Source of the DNA: an uncultured Eubacteriales bacterium
GTDB taxonomy: Bacteria; Bacillota; Clostridia; HGM11514
NCBI GenBank assembly: GCA_902492655.1
Contig: CABUMF010000050.1
Span: 1 to 14,180, forward strand
DNA: 14,180 bases
Direction of reading: 5' to 3'
Positions 6,589 to 13,181 of this stretch are shown piece after piece. The position numbers were made by a program, and so were the translations under genes. Numbering within the stretch: the first letter of the stretch is position 1; each line of letters opens with the position of its first letter. The notes below the pieces were generated by a model that did no database searches, was not told the origin of the DNA, and was given only the letters and a program-made list of their open reading frames with translations.

Positions 6589-9117
6589 ATGGAGCAATAT
6601 ACAGTAACAGGTATGAGCTGTGCCGCCTGCACCGCACGAGTGGAAAAAGCGGTATCGGGGGTGAGGGGCGTAACTTCCTGCTCGGTCAGCCTGCTGACAA
6701 ATTCCATGGGTGTAGAGGGTACTGCCGCCGCCGATGAGATTATTGAGGCAGTTCGCAAAGCGGGCTACGACGCAGTAATTAAAAATTCAAATACGGAGCG
6801 AAACAAACCTTCGTTATCCGAGGAGGATTTGCTTAGGGACAAGGAAACTCCCTTACTTAAAAAACGGCTGATTGCATCTCTCGGCTTTTTGATTGTATTA
6901 ATGTATATTTCAATGGGGCATATGATGTGGGGCTGGCCTCTTCCGTCTTTCTTCAACAACAATCATGTTGCAATGGGACTTTTACAGCTATTGTTAACTG
7001 CTATTGTCATGGTTATAAATCAGAAATTTTTTGTCAGCGGATTTAAGAGCCTTTGGCATCGTGCACCGAACATGGACGCATTGGTTGCATTAGGCTCTGC
7101 GGCAGCTTTTGTTTACAGTACATTTGCTCTGTTTGCCATGACGGATGCGCAGGTAAAGGGCGATAGTGCCGCTGTAATGTCTTATATGCACGAATTTTAC
7201 TTTGAATCCGCCGCAATGATACTTGCGCTTATAACTCTCGGAAAAATGCTGGAGGCACGCTCAAAAGGCAAAACCACCGATGCCCTGAAAGGACTTATGA
7301 AGCTGTCTCCTAAGACTGCAACGCTCTATAGGGACGGTGCCGAAACAACCGTGCCGATTGAGCAGGTTGCAAAGGGTGATATATTTGTTGTGCGTCCCGG
7401 TGAAAATATACCTGTGGACGGAATTGTATCAGAGGGGAACAGCGCAGTGGACGAATCCACAATGACAGGAGAAAGCATACCTGTGGATAAAACGGTCGGA
7501 AGTGCGGTTTTTGCCGGCACGCTGAATCAGTCGGGGTATATACGATGTGAAGCGACAAGGGTTGGCGAGGACACCACTCTTGCGCAAATTATTAAGATGG
7601 TAAGCGATGCCGCCGCTACAAAAGCACCTATCGCAAAGGTTGCAGACAAGATTTCGGGCGTGTTTGTTCCTACGGTAATTGTAATTGCGGTGATAACCGT
7701 TGCGGCATGGCTCATTGCCGGTCAGACAGCAGGATTCGCTCTGGCAAGAGGTATATCCGTATTGGTTATCAGCTGTCCCTGCGCACTCGGACTTGCCACC
7801 CCCGTGGCAATAATGGTTGGAAACGGAATGGGTGCAAAGAACGGTATCCTCTTCAAAACGGCTGTATCTTTGGAGAAAACCGGGAAAACGCAGATTGTGG
7901 CACTTGATAAAACCGGAACGATAACAAAGGGAGAACCGAGTGTTACGGATATGGTTCCAACAGGCGGCATAAGTGAAAAGGAGCTTTTGTCCATAGCCTA
8001 TTCGCTTGAGAAAAAAAGCGAGCATCCGTTGGCTCGGGCGATTACCCAAAGAGCAGAGCAGGAAGGTCTGACAGCCTGCGAGGCAGAACAGTTCAAAGCT
8101 CTTACAGGTAACGGACTTACCGCAGTGGTTGACGGTGCGGTTGTCATTGGCGGTAATTACAAATTTATAAGCGAGCAAATTATTGTGTCGGATGAAATAA
8201 AAGGTAAATCCGAGCTTCTTTCGGAAGAAGGAAAAACGCCGTTGTTCTTCGCCCGAGGCGGTGAGCTTTGCGGAATTATCGCCGTTGCCGATATAATTAA
8301 GGAGGACAGTCCGCAGGCGATAAAAGAAATGCAGAATATGGGAATCCGTGTAGTAATGCTTACGGGCGATAACGAGCGCACAGCCAAAGCGATAGGGGAA
8401 AAATCCGGTGTGGACGATGTTATTGCCGGTGTGCTTCCCGACGGCAAGGAAAATGTAATACGAAAGCTTAAGGAAAAAGGAAATGTCATAATGGTCGGTG
8501 ACGGTATTAACGACGCTCCTGCTCTTACAAGTGCCGATATAGGCATTGCAATCGGTGCAGGTGCAGATGTTGCGATTGACGCAGCGGATGTGGTGCTGAT
8601 GAAAAGCAGTCTGTCCGATGTTCCGGCGGCAATCCGCTTGAGCCGTGCAACGCTTAGAAACATTCACGAAAATCTGTTCTGGGCGTTTATATATAACATT
8701 ATCGGAATACCTTTGGCGGCAGGCATATTTATCAGTTTGCTCGGCTGGCAGCTCAGTCCCATGTTTGCCGCGGCGGCAATGAGCTTGTCAAGCTTCAGCG
8801 TAGTCACCAACGCACTGCGCTTGAATTTCTTTAGGATTCATGATTCCGGACGGGATCACAAAATAAAGAATAAATTAAAAAATAAACCTGTAAAGGAGAC
8901 AAAAACAATGGAAAAGACACTGAAAATCGAAGGTATGATGTGCGGTCATTGCGAGATGCACACAAAAAAGGCTCTTGAAGCACTTGACGGCGTTAAAAAA
9001 GCCGAGGTCAGCCACAAGAGCGGAACTGCTGTTGTAACGCTGGAAAAAGATATTTCCGATGATGTCCTTAAGAAGGCGGTTACAGATGAGGGCTATCAGG
9101 TAACTGATATTCAATAA
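6589..9117 (+). CDS. copA: Copper-exporting P1B-type ATPase with C-terminal fused CopZ-like domain
   Basis: This 842-residue membrane pump uses ATP to export Cu(I). In order it has: an N-terminal heavy-metal domain with GMSCAAC (Cys11, Cys14); membrane helices from about 92; the actuator motif TGES (293-296); the transmembrane metal site CPC (396-398) with YN at 702-703 and MSLSS at 731-735, typical of P1B-1 Cu(I) pumps; phosphorylation motif DKTGT (Asp440); SEHPLA (477-482); GDGINDAP (637-644). After the last helix, a 22-residue Lys/Asn-rich linker leads to a second heavy-metal domain (774-842) with MCGHC (Cys785, Cys788) that looks like a complete CopZ chaperone. ATG 6589 is forced by a TAA codon two codons upstream; AGGAGG sits 15 bases before it, an unusually long gap. 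Regulated with csoR by copper. G+C by eye exceeds the flanking catabolic genes. Confidence 0.95.
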   Translation: MEQYTVTGMSCAACTARVEKAVSGVRGVTSCSVSLLTNSMGVEGTAAADEIIEAVRKAGYDAVIKNSNTERNKPSLSEEDLLRDKETPLLKKRLIASLGFLIVLMYISMGHMMWGWPLPSFFNNNHVAMGLLQLLLTAIVMVINQKFFVSGFKSLWHRAPNMDALVALGSAAAFVYSTFALFAMTDAQVKGDSAAVMSYMHEFYFESAAMILALITLGKMLEARSKGKTTDALKGLMKLSPKTATLYRDGAETTVPIEQVAKGDIFVVRPGENIPVDGIVSEGNSAVDESTMTGESIPVDKTVGSAVFAGTLNQSGYIRCEATRVGEDTTLAQIIKMVSDAAATKAPIAKVADKISGVFVPTVIVIAVITVAAWLIAGQTAGFALARGISVLVISCPCALGLATPVAIMVGNGMGAKNGILFKTAVSLEKTGKTQIVALDKTGTITKGEPSVTDMVPTGGISEKELLSIAYSLEKKSEHPLARAITQRAEQEGLTACEAEQFKALTGNGLTAVVDGAVVIGGNYKFISEQIIVSDEIKGKSELLSEEGKTPLFFARGGELCGIIAVADIIKEDSPQAIKEMQNMGIRVVMLTGDNERTAKAIGEKSGVDDVIAGVLPDGKENVIRKLKEKGNVIMVGDGINDAPALTSADIGIAIGAGADVAIDAADVVLMKSSLSDVPAAIRLSRATLRNIHENLFWAFIYNIIGIPLAAGIFISLLGWQLSPMFAAAAMSLSSFSVVTNALRLNFFRIHDSGRDHKIKNKLKNKPVKETKTMEKTLKIEGMMCGHCEMHTKKALEALDGVKKAEVSHKSGTAVVTLEKDISDDVLKKAVTDEGYQVTDIQ
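8908..9117 (+). CDS. Possible separately translated CopZ-like chaperone nested in the 3' end of copA
   Basis: An in-frame ATG at 8908 is preceded by AAAGGAG (8892-8898) at a 9-base gap, a better ribosome site than that of copA itself. Starting there gives a 69-residue heavy-metal-associated protein, MEKTLKIEGMMCGHC onward, the full length of free CopZ chaperones. Free CopZ carries Cu(I) in the cytoplasm to the ATPase. I read this as either a former copZ gene fused to copA by loss of the copA stop, or a deliberate dual-output arrangement. The domain is certain; independent translation is inference. Confidence 0.45.
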   Translation: MEKTLKIEGMMCGHCEMHTKKALEALDGVKKAEVSHKSGTAVVTLEKDISDDVLKKAVTDEGYQVTDIQ

Positions 9118-9129
9118 TCAACACATACC

Positions 9130-9178
9130 GCAGCAACCGACACGCTGTTTACAAAGCGTATCGGTTACTGCTTTTTTT
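9130..9178 (+). terminator. Rho-independent terminator of csoR-copA
   Basis: A long imperfect stem (9130-9146 pairing with 9154-9171, core AACCGA/TCGGTT and CGCT/AGCG, with single mismatches) around a short loop is followed by seven T's at 9172-9178. It sits 12 bases after the copA stop and directly against the end of the convergent pseudogene. Confidence 0.85.
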
Positions 9179-9181
9179 GTA

Positions 9182-9519
9182 TTATAAAAACAGCTCGTTT
9201 TCTTTTCTTGTCAAGCAAGCCTTTTTTATTGCCAAAGCCGCAACGGATACCATGGCACCGTTGACTTTTCTGGCATTATGCGGGCACTGCTTCACGCAAT
9301 TTTTTTAACCGCTCGATTGCCACGGCGGGAGCTCGTCCTCCGAATGAAGGCATGGCAACCAGCACCTGATCTTCTTTGCCGATGCCGCATTCCGAAAAAT
9401 CGGTTTTAGAATCGCTCAGATCAATTTTAACGGTGCTTTCGCCCCACTGTTTGCCGATGATGTCGGCGACCTTTTTCCGTTCCGCCCGTTGGGCTGAAGA
9501 TGATTTCTACTGTTTTCAT
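9182..9519 (-). pseudogene. Decayed EFR1-type flavodoxin/ferredoxin gene
   Basis: The gene starts at ATG 9519 with a good GGAGG 7-8 bases upstream and reads MKTVEIIFSPTGGTE, a flavodoxin phosphate loop. At an A5 run (9472-9476) the frame shifts by one; in the new frame VADIIGKQWGE leads to PSFGGRAPAVAIERLKK, ending in TAA at 9276. In a third frame, beginning right after a 7-A run (9300-9306), the sequence NCVKQCPHNARKVNG runs to the tail ACLTRKENELFL and TAA at 9182, which is the end of a 4Fe-4S ferredoxin domain. Intact EFR1-like proteins are roughly 250 residues with a flavodoxin half and a C-terminal ferredoxin half; about 130-140 residues in the middle are gone. It follows the Rrf2 gene by 18 bases and was probably its target. 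Confidence 0.75.
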
Positions 9520-9537
9520 ATATATTTCCTCCTCTTG

Positions 9538-9954
9538 CTATATTCTTTTGCGTATGTCGGCAATGCAGTCGGCAAGCGTTTTTTCTGCAAGTGAGCGGGC
9601 GAAGTTTTCTTCAATATCCGAAAACACGCCTGTGAGTACGGGCTTAATATGTCTGCCGACGATACACTTATCATTGGGATTTTGGTGAATATCCAAAAGA
9701 TGAAGCTTAGGTTCCTCCGTAACCGCCCGATAAACTTGCAACAGGTTCAGCCGATTCGGAGCAACCACAAGAGAACACCCGCTTATTCCTCTGTGGCCGT
9801 CAACAATCTTTGCTTTTTTCAAAAGCCCCAGTATTTTGCGGATATAGCTGGCATTTGTACCAACGCTTTCGGCGATTTTGTCAGAGCTTATGGGTTTTGG
9901 AGATTCTGAAATAAGAATAAGCGCATGAACGGCAACCGAAAATTTTGTATCCAT
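9538..9954 (-). CDS. Rrf2-family transcriptional regulator
   Basis: This 138-residue winged-helix regulator shows the Rrf2 layout: KFSVAVHALILIS at the N-terminus, recognition region SVGTNASYIRKILGLLKKA (30-48), the wing GHRGISGCSLVV (53-64), then a dimer helix. The clustered three cysteines that hold an Fe-S cluster in IscR/NsrR/RsrR are absent; Cys60, Cys97 and Cys130 are scattered, so it resembles the YwnA-like branch without a cluster. Start ATG 9954 has AAGGAGG 9 bases upstream. Driven by a consensus promoter with a perfect palindrome over the start point, so autorepression is likely. The adjacent target gene is broken, so it may now regulate only itself or remote genes. Confidence 0.9.
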   Translation of the reverse strand: MDTKFSVAVHALILISESPKPISSDKIAESVGTNASYIRKILGLLKKAKIVDGHRGISGCSLVVAPNRLNLLQVYRAVTEEPKLHLLDIHQNPNDKCIVGRHIKPVLTGVFSDIEENFARSLAEKTLADCIADIRKRI

Positions 9955-9991
9955 TATTTTGTCCTCCTTCGACTAACCTTGTATGCTTTTT

Positions 9992-10012
9992 AATATCAGT
10001 AGTTTAATATTA
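9992..10012. repeat. Short direct repeat in the Rrf2 leader
   Basis: AATATCAGTA and AATATTAGTA (with flanking T) recur about 14 bases apart at 9991-10001 and 10005-10015, one mismatch in 11. It lies between the palindrome and the Rrf2 start and may be extra regulator contact; it could be chance in AT-rich DNA. Confidence 0.3.
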
Positions 10013-10035
10013 GTATTTGTATCTGATACAAATAC
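10013..10035. promoter_or_regulatory. Perfect 23-bp palindromic operator, probably for Rrf2
   Basis: Arms GTATTTGTATC and GATACAAATAC flank a single central base. The site abuts the -10 box at 10036 and spans the expected start point of the Rrf2 transcript, an ideal autorepression site. Confidence 0.75.
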
Positions 10036-10064
10036 ATTATACACTGTTTTGCACTTCCTGTCAA
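10036..10064 (-). promoter_or_regulatory. Consensus promoter of the Rrf2 gene
   Basis: On the minus strand TTGACA (10064-10059), a 17-base spacer and TATAAT (10041-10036) match the housekeeping consensus completely. The leader to ATG 9954 is about 75 bases. Confidence 0.85.
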
Positions 10065-10091
10065 GAAGCTCCGATGACTGTATGCAAAAAA

Positions 10092-10100
10092 TGATATAAT
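10092..10100 (+). promoter_or_regulatory. Possible upstream extended -10 promoter for the second SDR
   Basis: TGATATAAT is an extended -10, but the sequence 17 bases before it (CGATGA) is not a convincing -35. The 13 bases ATGATATAATCTA (10091-10103) also occur at 4671-4683. Confidence 0.3.
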
Positions 10101-10165
10101 CTAATCTGTACGGGCAATTCTCGATGATTTAAATAAGATTTACATCAAAAAAATTTTTTTCTGTA

Positions 10166-10194
10166 TTGACCTATTTCAAAAAATGAAGTATAAT
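10166..10194 (+). promoter_or_regulatory. Main promoter of the second SDR gene
   Basis: TTGACC (10166-10171), 17 bases, then TATAAT (10189-10194). It gives an AT-rich leader of about 120 bases that holds a weak palindrome TGAAC-AAA-GTTCA (10254-10266) and a 5-bp hairpin ATCAG/CTGAT (10274-10290). No known riboswitch is recognised there. Confidence 0.75.
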
Positions 10195-10319
10195 AAAGGT
10201 AAGAAATTATTATATTAAAAATCGGCAGGATATATATTTGCACAAGGAAACGCTGAACAAAGTTCAAAGTCAAATCAGTGTTTTTCTGATATATAATATT
10301 TTTTAAGGAGGATAATAAA

Positions 10320-11120
10320 ATGGCAAGATTAGAAGGAAAGGTTGCGATTGTAACCGGCTCTACCAGCGGAATAGGGGTAGGAATTGCCCGTCTTTTTGCG
10401 GCAGAGGGAGCAAAGGTTGTTGTTTGCGGTCGTCGCGAGGCTAAAGGTCAGGCGGTAGTTGACAGTATTGTCAAAGAAGGAGGCGAGGCATACTATCATT
10501 TTATGGATATAACCGATACAAAGAGCATTGAGGATTTATTCAAGGATACTGCCGAAAAATACGGAAAAATTGATATTTTGGTGAATAACGCGGCTAATGT
10601 TGCTTTAAAAGACGGCAGAGTAGATGAGCTGACGCTTGAAATGTGGGATGATATTTTCCAAAGCGACATAAGAGGTACATTTTATGCCATAAAATGTGTT
10701 CTGCCGTACATGAAGGAAAATAAAGGCGGTTCTATAGTTAACATCGGTTCTATGGCTTCGTGCGGAGGAGATTTGGGTTCAACTGCTTATGCCTGCGCAA
10801 AGGCAGGAGTTGATATGCTTACAAAATCAACAGCATTGCAATACGGAAAGGATAATATCCGTTGCAACTGCGTTCGTCCCGGGCTTATTGTAACACCGGA
10901 GAACGAAGCTCATGTGCCCCAGGCTTTGAAGGATATTTTCCTCAATAATATAATGGTGAACCGTTACGGAAATCCGAAGGATATAGCAAATATGTGCGTT
11001 TATCTGGCTTCCGATGAAAGCGAATACTTTACGGGACAAGTTGTTACGGTAGACGGCGGCTTAAATGCTCATGTTTCCACCGTAGGCCAATTCAAAGAAA
11101 TGAAATCCCGTACATGGTAA
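10320..11120 (+). CDS. Short-chain dehydrogenase/reductase (classical SDR)
   Basis: This 266-residue NAD(P)-dependent oxidoreductase is of the glucose-1-dehydrogenase/hydroxysteroid-dehydrogenase/FabG-like group, cytoplasmic. Visible: TGSTSGIG (12-19), CGRRE after strand 2 (Arg38/Arg39, favouring NADPH), NNAA (89-92), Ser144 in NIGSMAS, YACAK with Tyr157 and Lys161, RPGLIVTP (186-193) and the DGG near the end. At the usual catalytic Asn (NxxG in helix 4) this protein has Asp116 (SDIRG). A tail of about 18 residues follows DGG, longer than usual. It has AAGGAGG 8 bases upstream of ATG 10320, its own promoter and its own terminator, so it is a single-gene unit. Its AT-leaning composition fits the catabolic neighbours, not the copper block. 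The substrate (sugar, polyol, steroid) cannot be decided. Confidence 0.92.
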   Translation: MARLEGKVAIVTGSTSGIGVGIARLFAAEGAKVVVCGRREAKGQAVVDSIVKEGGEAYYHFMDITDTKSIEDLFKDTAEKYGKIDILVNNAANVALKDGRVDELTLEMWDDIFQSDIRGTFYAIKCVLPYMKENKGGSIVNIGSMASCGGDLGSTAYACAKAGVDMLTKSTALQYGKDNIRCNCVRPGLIVTPENEAHVPQALKDIFLNNIMVNRYGNPKDIANMCVYLASDESEYFTGQVVTVDGGLNAHVSTVGQFKEMKSRTW

Positions 11121-11151
11121 TGTGCTTTTTATTAGGTTAAGCAAAATTTTA

Positions 11152-11192
11152 ATATGCATCTCCGAAATTAAATCGGAGATGCATATTTTTTT
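11152..11192 (+). terminator. Rho-independent terminator of the second SDR gene
   Basis: A perfect 14-bp stem ATATGCATCTCCGA (11152-11165) pairs with 11173-11186 across a 7-base loop and runs into seven T's (11186-11192). Confidence 0.9.
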
Positions 11193-11354
11193 GGATTAAT
11201 TGTGTAATGTTGAAAGATAAATTCCCGTGAGAAATACCATATCTGCGGCTTTTTTTGCGTTATTTTCGGGAGCGAAGCTTCTGCCGGGCATACCGGAAAT
11301 ATTCCTGCACCGGCAGTGTTTGACAGATACATAAAAAGCCAGAATAAAGACTTT
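11193..11354. other. Convergent intergenic stretch with hairpins
   Basis: No gene is called here. A hairpin with arms CTGCCGG/CCGGCAG (about 11280-11317) and another with arms CATAAAAAG/CTTTTTATG (about 11331-11360), which overlaps the regulator stop codon, may end minus-strand transcripts, but neither has a good T run in that direction. On the minus strand the frame after the AraC-type gene's stop stays open for 52 codons, to TAA at 11196. Confidence 0.45.
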
Positions 11355-12173
11355 TTATGTTTTTTTAATAGTTTTTTTATATGCATACGGCGTTTGACCG
11401 TATGTTTTACGGAATAAGCTTATAAATCCGGAGCAGTTGGAAAATCCGCTGTTTTCAGAGGCTTCCGACACCGTGCACCCTTCAGACAGAAGCCTTGCCG
11501 CATTTGACAGCCTCTTTTTTTTAATGTATGTAGTCGGAGATACATTGAGAAATCGCATAAAGTATCTCTCCAAGGTATTTATGCTGACATTTACTTCTTT
11601 TGATATTTCGCTGACACTTATGGGATTTGACAGGTTATCGTTTATATATGTCATGGCATTTACGACAATTTCGGGATATAGTGCGACCGGTCTGTCAGGC
11701 ACGGCGGCATCATTAATCAGTTTTATTATCTTAAAGAAGTTGAAGTATTTATCAAGTTCAGACTCCGCTCCGTTTGCCATTTTTTCGCATACCGAAATCA
11801 GTTCTTCGGTTTTATCTTTTTCAAGCATTAACAGATTGTTCTCGCCGATTTTTCTGTTGTAAAATTTATCAAAAAGATATTCATTGCCCACAGCAGAGAA
11901 AAGAAACCAGAAATGTTTATGGAGCTTATTGCTGTGATATACGCAATGATGATATTCAAATGGACGGGTTATGATTATACTGCCCGGAGTTATCGGATAT
12001 ATATTGTTTTCCACAACAAACGAAACATCGCCGCTTAAATTAATATAAATCTCACATTCGTTGTGAACATGTGAGTCAAACACATTTTCGGGAGAGTGTG
12101 AGTCTAATTCTATGTACGATGATTTGACTTCAAACGGATGTATTGCTTTGAAGAAGTATTTTTGGGATAACAT
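11355..12173 (-). CDS. AraC-family transcriptional regulator (second)
   Basis: This 272-residue regulator has an N-terminal cupin with DSHVHNECEIYINLSG (33-48) and PGSIIITRPFEYHH (63-76), the usual sugar-sensing barrel of AraC/RhaS-type proteins, and a C-terminal double helix-turn-helix (about 186-207 and 234-256) ending KTYGQTPYAYKK. I chose ATG 12173 because GAGAGG stands 8-9 bases before it; a GTG at 12182 in the same frame overlaps that ribosome site. It is divergent from the permease and alpha-galactosidase genes, so it most likely switches them on when a galactoside or its breakdown product is present. It is distinct in sequence from the regulator at 4754-5614, suggesting two separately induced catabolic units. 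Confidence 0.9.
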   Translation of the reverse strand: MLSQKYFFKAIHPFEVKSSYIELDSHSPENVFDSHVHNECEIYINLSGDVSFVVENNIYPITPGSIIITRPFEYHHCVYHSNKLHKHFWFLFSAVGNEYLFDKFYNRKIGENNLLMLEKDKTEELISVCEKMANGAESELDKYFNFFKIIKLINDAAVPDRPVALYPEIVVNAMTYINDNLSNPISVSEISKEVNVSINTLERYFMRFLNVSPTTYIKKKRLSNAARLLSEGCTVSEASENSGFSNCSGFISLFRKTYGQTPYAYKKTIKKT

Positions 12174-12211
12174 TTTTAACACCTCTCAGACATGAATTTG
12201 TATTTATGGTG

Positions 12212-12241
12212 ATAATAACATATTTTTAGGTGAAAAGTCAA
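12212..12241 (-). promoter_or_regulatory. Promoter of the second AraC-type regulator
   Basis: On the minus strand TTGACT (12241-12236) and TATTAT (12217-12212) are 18 bases apart. Transcription would start near 12205, giving a leader of about 30 bases. Confidence 0.55.
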
Positions 12242-12244
12242 TAT

Positions 12245-12270
12245 AAATATCGAATATTTTGTGATATAAT
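12245..12270 (+). promoter_or_regulatory. Permease promoter and candidate AraC-type operator
   Basis: An extended -10 TGATATAAT (12262-12270) lacks a recognisable -35; at that place lies the palindrome AAATAT-CGA-ATATTT (12245-12259), lying beside the regulator's own -35. A poor -35 replaced by a regulator site is typical of AraC-activated promoters. Confidence 0.45.
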
Positions 12271-12294
12271 GAGAAAAAAACAGGAGGTTGAATA

Positions 12295-13164
12295 TTGCAA
12301 TACATGATGTTGACATCGGCAGCCTTGCTTTTGGCAATGGACTTTGCGATGAATAAGATATACCAAAAGTTGAGAGGCACATCGCCCAAAGTATCCTTGT
12401 TTTTCAATTCGGTTTTAGGGTTAGCAACAGCAATTATTTTTTTCGCCGTTAATAATTTCAGGCTGTCCCTTTCACCTTACTCTGCATTTTCTGCTATGCT
12501 TATGAGTGCCTTGGTGATGACTTATAATATTATGGGTTTTCGGATATTAAAGCAGGGTTCTATGGCAATTTACAGCTTATTTTTAATGACGGGCGGTATG
12601 GTATTGCCATATCTTTGGGGACTGATGTTTTTGAATGAATCGTTCAGTGCTTTCAGAACCATAGGTCTTATTATAATCATAGGCGGAGTCTTTCTTTCCA
12701 ATTTCAGCGGTGAAAAAATAAATATAAAGCAAATTTGTATGTGCTTAGCGGTGTTTGTTTTAAACGGATTGGTCAGCATTATATCCAAAATGCATCAGAT
12801 TGAAATGAATTATCAATGTGTAAGCACGATTGAGTTCGTTATACTGGGTGGAATATTTAAGTTTTTTATTGCCGGCTTTCTGTTTTTGGCTTTTAAAAAC
12901 AGAGCTGTGCAGAGGAGTGAAAAAAACAACTTCTCAAAATCGTTGATTGTAATTATTTTATCGGCTGTTATCGGCGGAACTTCGTATTTCTTACAACTTT
13001 ACGGAGCAAAATCTCTGCCGGCAACCGTACTGTATCCGTTTATTACAGGAGGAAGTATAGTTTTTTCCACATTAACAGGTGCATTGTTATTTAAAGAAAA
13101 GCTTTCCCGAAAGTTAATTATCAGCGTGGTGTTATGTTTTGTCGGAACAATTATGTTTATATAA
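12295..13164 (+). CDS. EamA/DMT-superfamily permease
   Basis: This hydrophobic membrane protein of 289 residues has about ten predicted helices in two similar halves, roughly 1-135 and 147-289, as in EamA (DUF6/RhaT-like) carriers of sugars, nucleotide sugars or amino acids and their derivatives. Features are GLIIIIGGVFLSNFSGEK closing the first half and PATVLYPFITGGSIVFSTL in the second. The start is TTG at 12295: AGGAGG lies 7 bases before it, while the first ATG (12304) would be 16 bases away. It is followed after 17 bases by the alpha-galactosidase, and is divergent from an AraC-type regulator. I infer uptake of an oligosaccharide or glycoside, or export of a product; DMT carriers rarely take oligosaccharides, so the substrate stays open. 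Confidence 0.85.
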   Translation: MQYMMLTSAALLLAMDFAMNKIYQKLRGTSPKVSLFFNSVLGLATAIIFFAVNNFRLSLSPYSAFSAMLMSALVMTYNIMGFRILKQGSMAIYSLFLMTGGMVLPYLWGLMFLNESFSAFRTIGLIIIIGGVFLSNFSGEKINIKQICMCLAVFVLNGLVSIISKMHQIEMNYQCVSTIEFVILGGIFKFFIAGFLFLAFKNRAVQRSEKNNFSKSLIVIILSAVIGGTSYFLQLYGAKSLPATVLYPFITGGSIVFSTLTGALLFKEKLSRKLIISVVLCFVGTIMFI

Positions 13165-13181
13165 GGAATGGAGGAAATTTT

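Noticed and set aside
8157..8663. A 168-codon minus-strand frame within copA
   Set aside because: Antisense shadow with a Ser/Pro/Ile-rich composition and no start signals.
7429..8667. A 412-codon minus-strand frame within copA
   Set aside because: It is long, but its composition (many Cys, His, Arg) is typical of antisense reading, and the sense strand encodes all P-type ATPase motifs without a break.
9376..9688. Plus-strand frames near the Rrf2 gene
   Set aside because: Antisense to the EFR1-like pseudogene and the Rrf2 gene; no ribosome site.
10240..10270. Segment resembling an insertion-sequence end upstream of the second SDR
   Set aside because: I could not match it to a known element, and no partner inverted repeat or transposase is present.
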